Positions 63,153-64,000 of a stretch of 64,000 nucleotides of DNA are shown here, in pieces (within the stretch, counting starts at the first letter, position 1; each line of letters starts with the position of its first letter). A model generated the notes under the pieces. That model worked only from the letters and a program-made list of their open reading frames with translations. It did not search any database and was not told the origin of the DNA. The translations under genes were made by a program, and so were the position numbers. Source of the stretch: Pseudomonadota bacterium (lineage in GTDB: Bacteria > Pseudomonadota > Alphaproteobacteria > Rhizobiales > Phreatobacteraceae); the NCBI GenBank assembly GCA_020161695.1, contig JAIUOO010000001.1:434001-498000 (forward strand), given 5' to 3'.

Positions 63153-63356
63153 GTGCGGTTTGATCCGGCTCGCCATCCTGACGGCGTCAAGAAGCGCCGC
63201 CATCACAACAACAAGGGAATGGCCCAGATAAAGAAGGGCGTCCCGTACGATCAGGTGCGGGCCATGGCGCTTCGCCTAGGCATCCCCTACCTATCGCGCG
63301 ACGAAGCGAACAAACCTAGAAGGGGACGGATGCCGCGCTGGCCTATAGACGAGTGA
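63153..63356 (+). CDS. Small basic hypothetical protein
   Basis: A 67-residue protein I cannot assign. The start is GTG 63153, because GGGAGG lies six nt upstream; ATG 63117 would add twelve residues without a ribosome site. It is strongly basic: VKKRRHHNNKGMAQIKKG and EANKPRRGRMPRWPIDE. VPYDQVRAMALRLGIPYLSR could form a short helix-turn-helix-like segment. Nucleic acid binding is a guess. It lies between NIPSNAP and the aldo/keto reductase. Confidence 0.5.
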   Translation: MRFDPARHPDGVKKRRHHNNKGMAQIKKGVPYDQVRAMALRLGIPYLSRDEANKPRRGRMPRWPIDE

Positions 63357-63437
63357 GCCCCCTTCGATGTGGTCGGCAATGCTGTGGAGGTCGCACGGAC
63401 CGCCACGAGCGAAGGTAAGCGTCCCACTCCCGGCCGC

Positions 63438-64000
63438 TCACCTGAACCCCGTCACCGCGTGCGGGACATAGGGCGCCTCGAGTTCGGCTATCTCCTCCGC
63501 CGTCAGCTTCACCGAGAGCGCCGCCACGGCATCGTCGAGATGCCCCATCCTGGTGGCCCCGACGATCGGCGCGGAGATGACCGGTTTCGCCAGCACCCAT
63601 GCCAGCGCAACTTGAGCCTGCGGAACGCCCCTCGCCTTCGCCACCTTCGCCACCGCCTCGACCACCTTGCGGTCGGCATCGCCCGTTCGGGCATAGAGCG
63701 TCTTGCCGAATTCGTCGGTCTCCGCGCGGGCGCTCGTCTCGTCCCAGTCGCGGGTCAGGCGGCCGCGCGCCAGCGGGCTCCACGGGATGACGCCTATGCC
63801 CTCCTCGCGGCAGAGCGGCAGCATCTCGCGCTCCTCCTCGCGGTAGAGCAGGTTGACGTAGTTCTGCATGGAGACGAAGCGCGTCCAGCCATTGGCCTCC
63901 GACGTCTTCAGCATCTTCATGAACTGCCAGGCGTGCATCGACGACGCGCCGATATAGCGGGCCTTGCCGGCCTTCACGACGTCGTGGAGCGCCTCCAGCG
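63438..64000 (-). CDS. Aldo/keto reductase (partial, runs off right edge)
   Basis: The C-terminal half of an NADPH-dependent aldo/keto reductase. From the window edge it reads LEALHDVVKAGKARYIGASS, then FVSMQNYVNLLYREEEREML, IGVIPWSPLARGRLTRDW and AKPVISAPIVGATRMGHLDD, which forms the NADP pocket. The N terminus with the catalytic Asp/Tyr/Lys/His lies beyond 64000. The pattern matches general stress-type or YghZ-like reductases acting on aldehydes; the substrate is unknown. Confidence 0.9.
   Translation of the reverse strand, partial: LEALHDVVKAGKARYIGASSMHAWQFMKMLKTSEANGWTRFVSMQNYVNLLYREEEREMLPLCREEGIGVIPWSPLARGRLTRDWDETSARAETDEFGKTLYARTGDADRKVVEAVAKVAKARGVPQAQVALAWVLAKPVISAPIVGATRMGHLDDAVAALSVKLTAEEIAELEAPYVPHAVTGFR

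Overview
The window is GC-rich, densely coded chromosomal DNA of an alphaproteobacterium, most likely a member of the Hyphomicrobiales (Rhizobiales). The grounds are the gene families (LivKHMGF transporters, hydantoinase/oxoprolinase pairs, DUF6356, DUF2339, Re-type asparaginase) and several families of intergenic palindromic repeats typical of that order. I see no tRNA, rRNA, CRISPR array, insertion sequence, integrase or phage gene. A genus cannot be fixed from the sequence alone.

Layout. 1-3912: an edge-truncated FAD/Fe-S dehydrogenase diverges from serine-glyoxylate aminotransferase and a GntR regulator. 4105-10132: mixed single genes (LLM flavin monooxygenase, SelO, BioY, metallo-beta-lactamase-fold hydrolase, Lrp regulator, DUF6356, asparaginase). 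10347-28245: a long plus-strand array encoding an ABC importer (LivK, fused LivHM, LivG, LivF), HyuA/HyuB, a molybdenum hydroxylase (FAD subunit plus fused 2Fe-2S/Mo subunit), a 6-hydroxynicotinate-reductase-like protein, MarR, UPF0280, AA_synth (PF06684), GNAT and a class III CoA-transferase. 28250-36005: housekeeping or unassigned genes (histidine phosphatase, WD40-like, DUF2339, tyrosine phosphatase, HD phosphohydrolase, DUF1624, Tag). 36165-43213: a second Liv importer with its own MarR, a PLP enzyme and RidA. 43450-50848: a catabolic block (RidA, aminobenzoate-CoA ligase type, acyl-CoA dehydrogenase, enoyl-CoA hydratase, SDR) diverging from a bifunctional monooxygenase/old-yellow-enzyme protein. 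50855-54428: Uma2, SDR, PncB and an isolated ModB-like permease behind a ModE-like box. 54496-60513: a peptide/opine-type ABC importer and a VOC protein. 60867-64000: a DAO flavoprotein, cupin, NIPSNAP, a small basic protein and an edge-truncated aldo/keto reductase.

How the genes work together. The 10-28 kb array reads as import, hydroxylation, reduction and hydrolytic opening of an N-heterocyclic ring, followed by CoA activation of the product. It resembles the reductive nicotinate route known from Eubacterium barkeri and Azorhizobium, but it uses HyuAB where the clostridial route uses enamidase, and it carries three proteins with no assigned step (UPF0280, AA_synth, GNAT). The 36-51 kb block reads as uptake and aerobic CoA-dependent degradation of 2-aminobenzoate or a close relative. 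A MarR-type operator found three times, before livK and twice between the divergent catabolic operons, ties its two halves together. The nearby ModE-like box and ModB gene may relate to the molybdenum demand of the first pathway.

Novel-looking points are the heterocycle cluster with its TTCGT-NN-ACGAA operator pair, the three-site MarR regulon, and mosaic hairpin repeats inserted at equivalent places (after livK) in both transporter operons.
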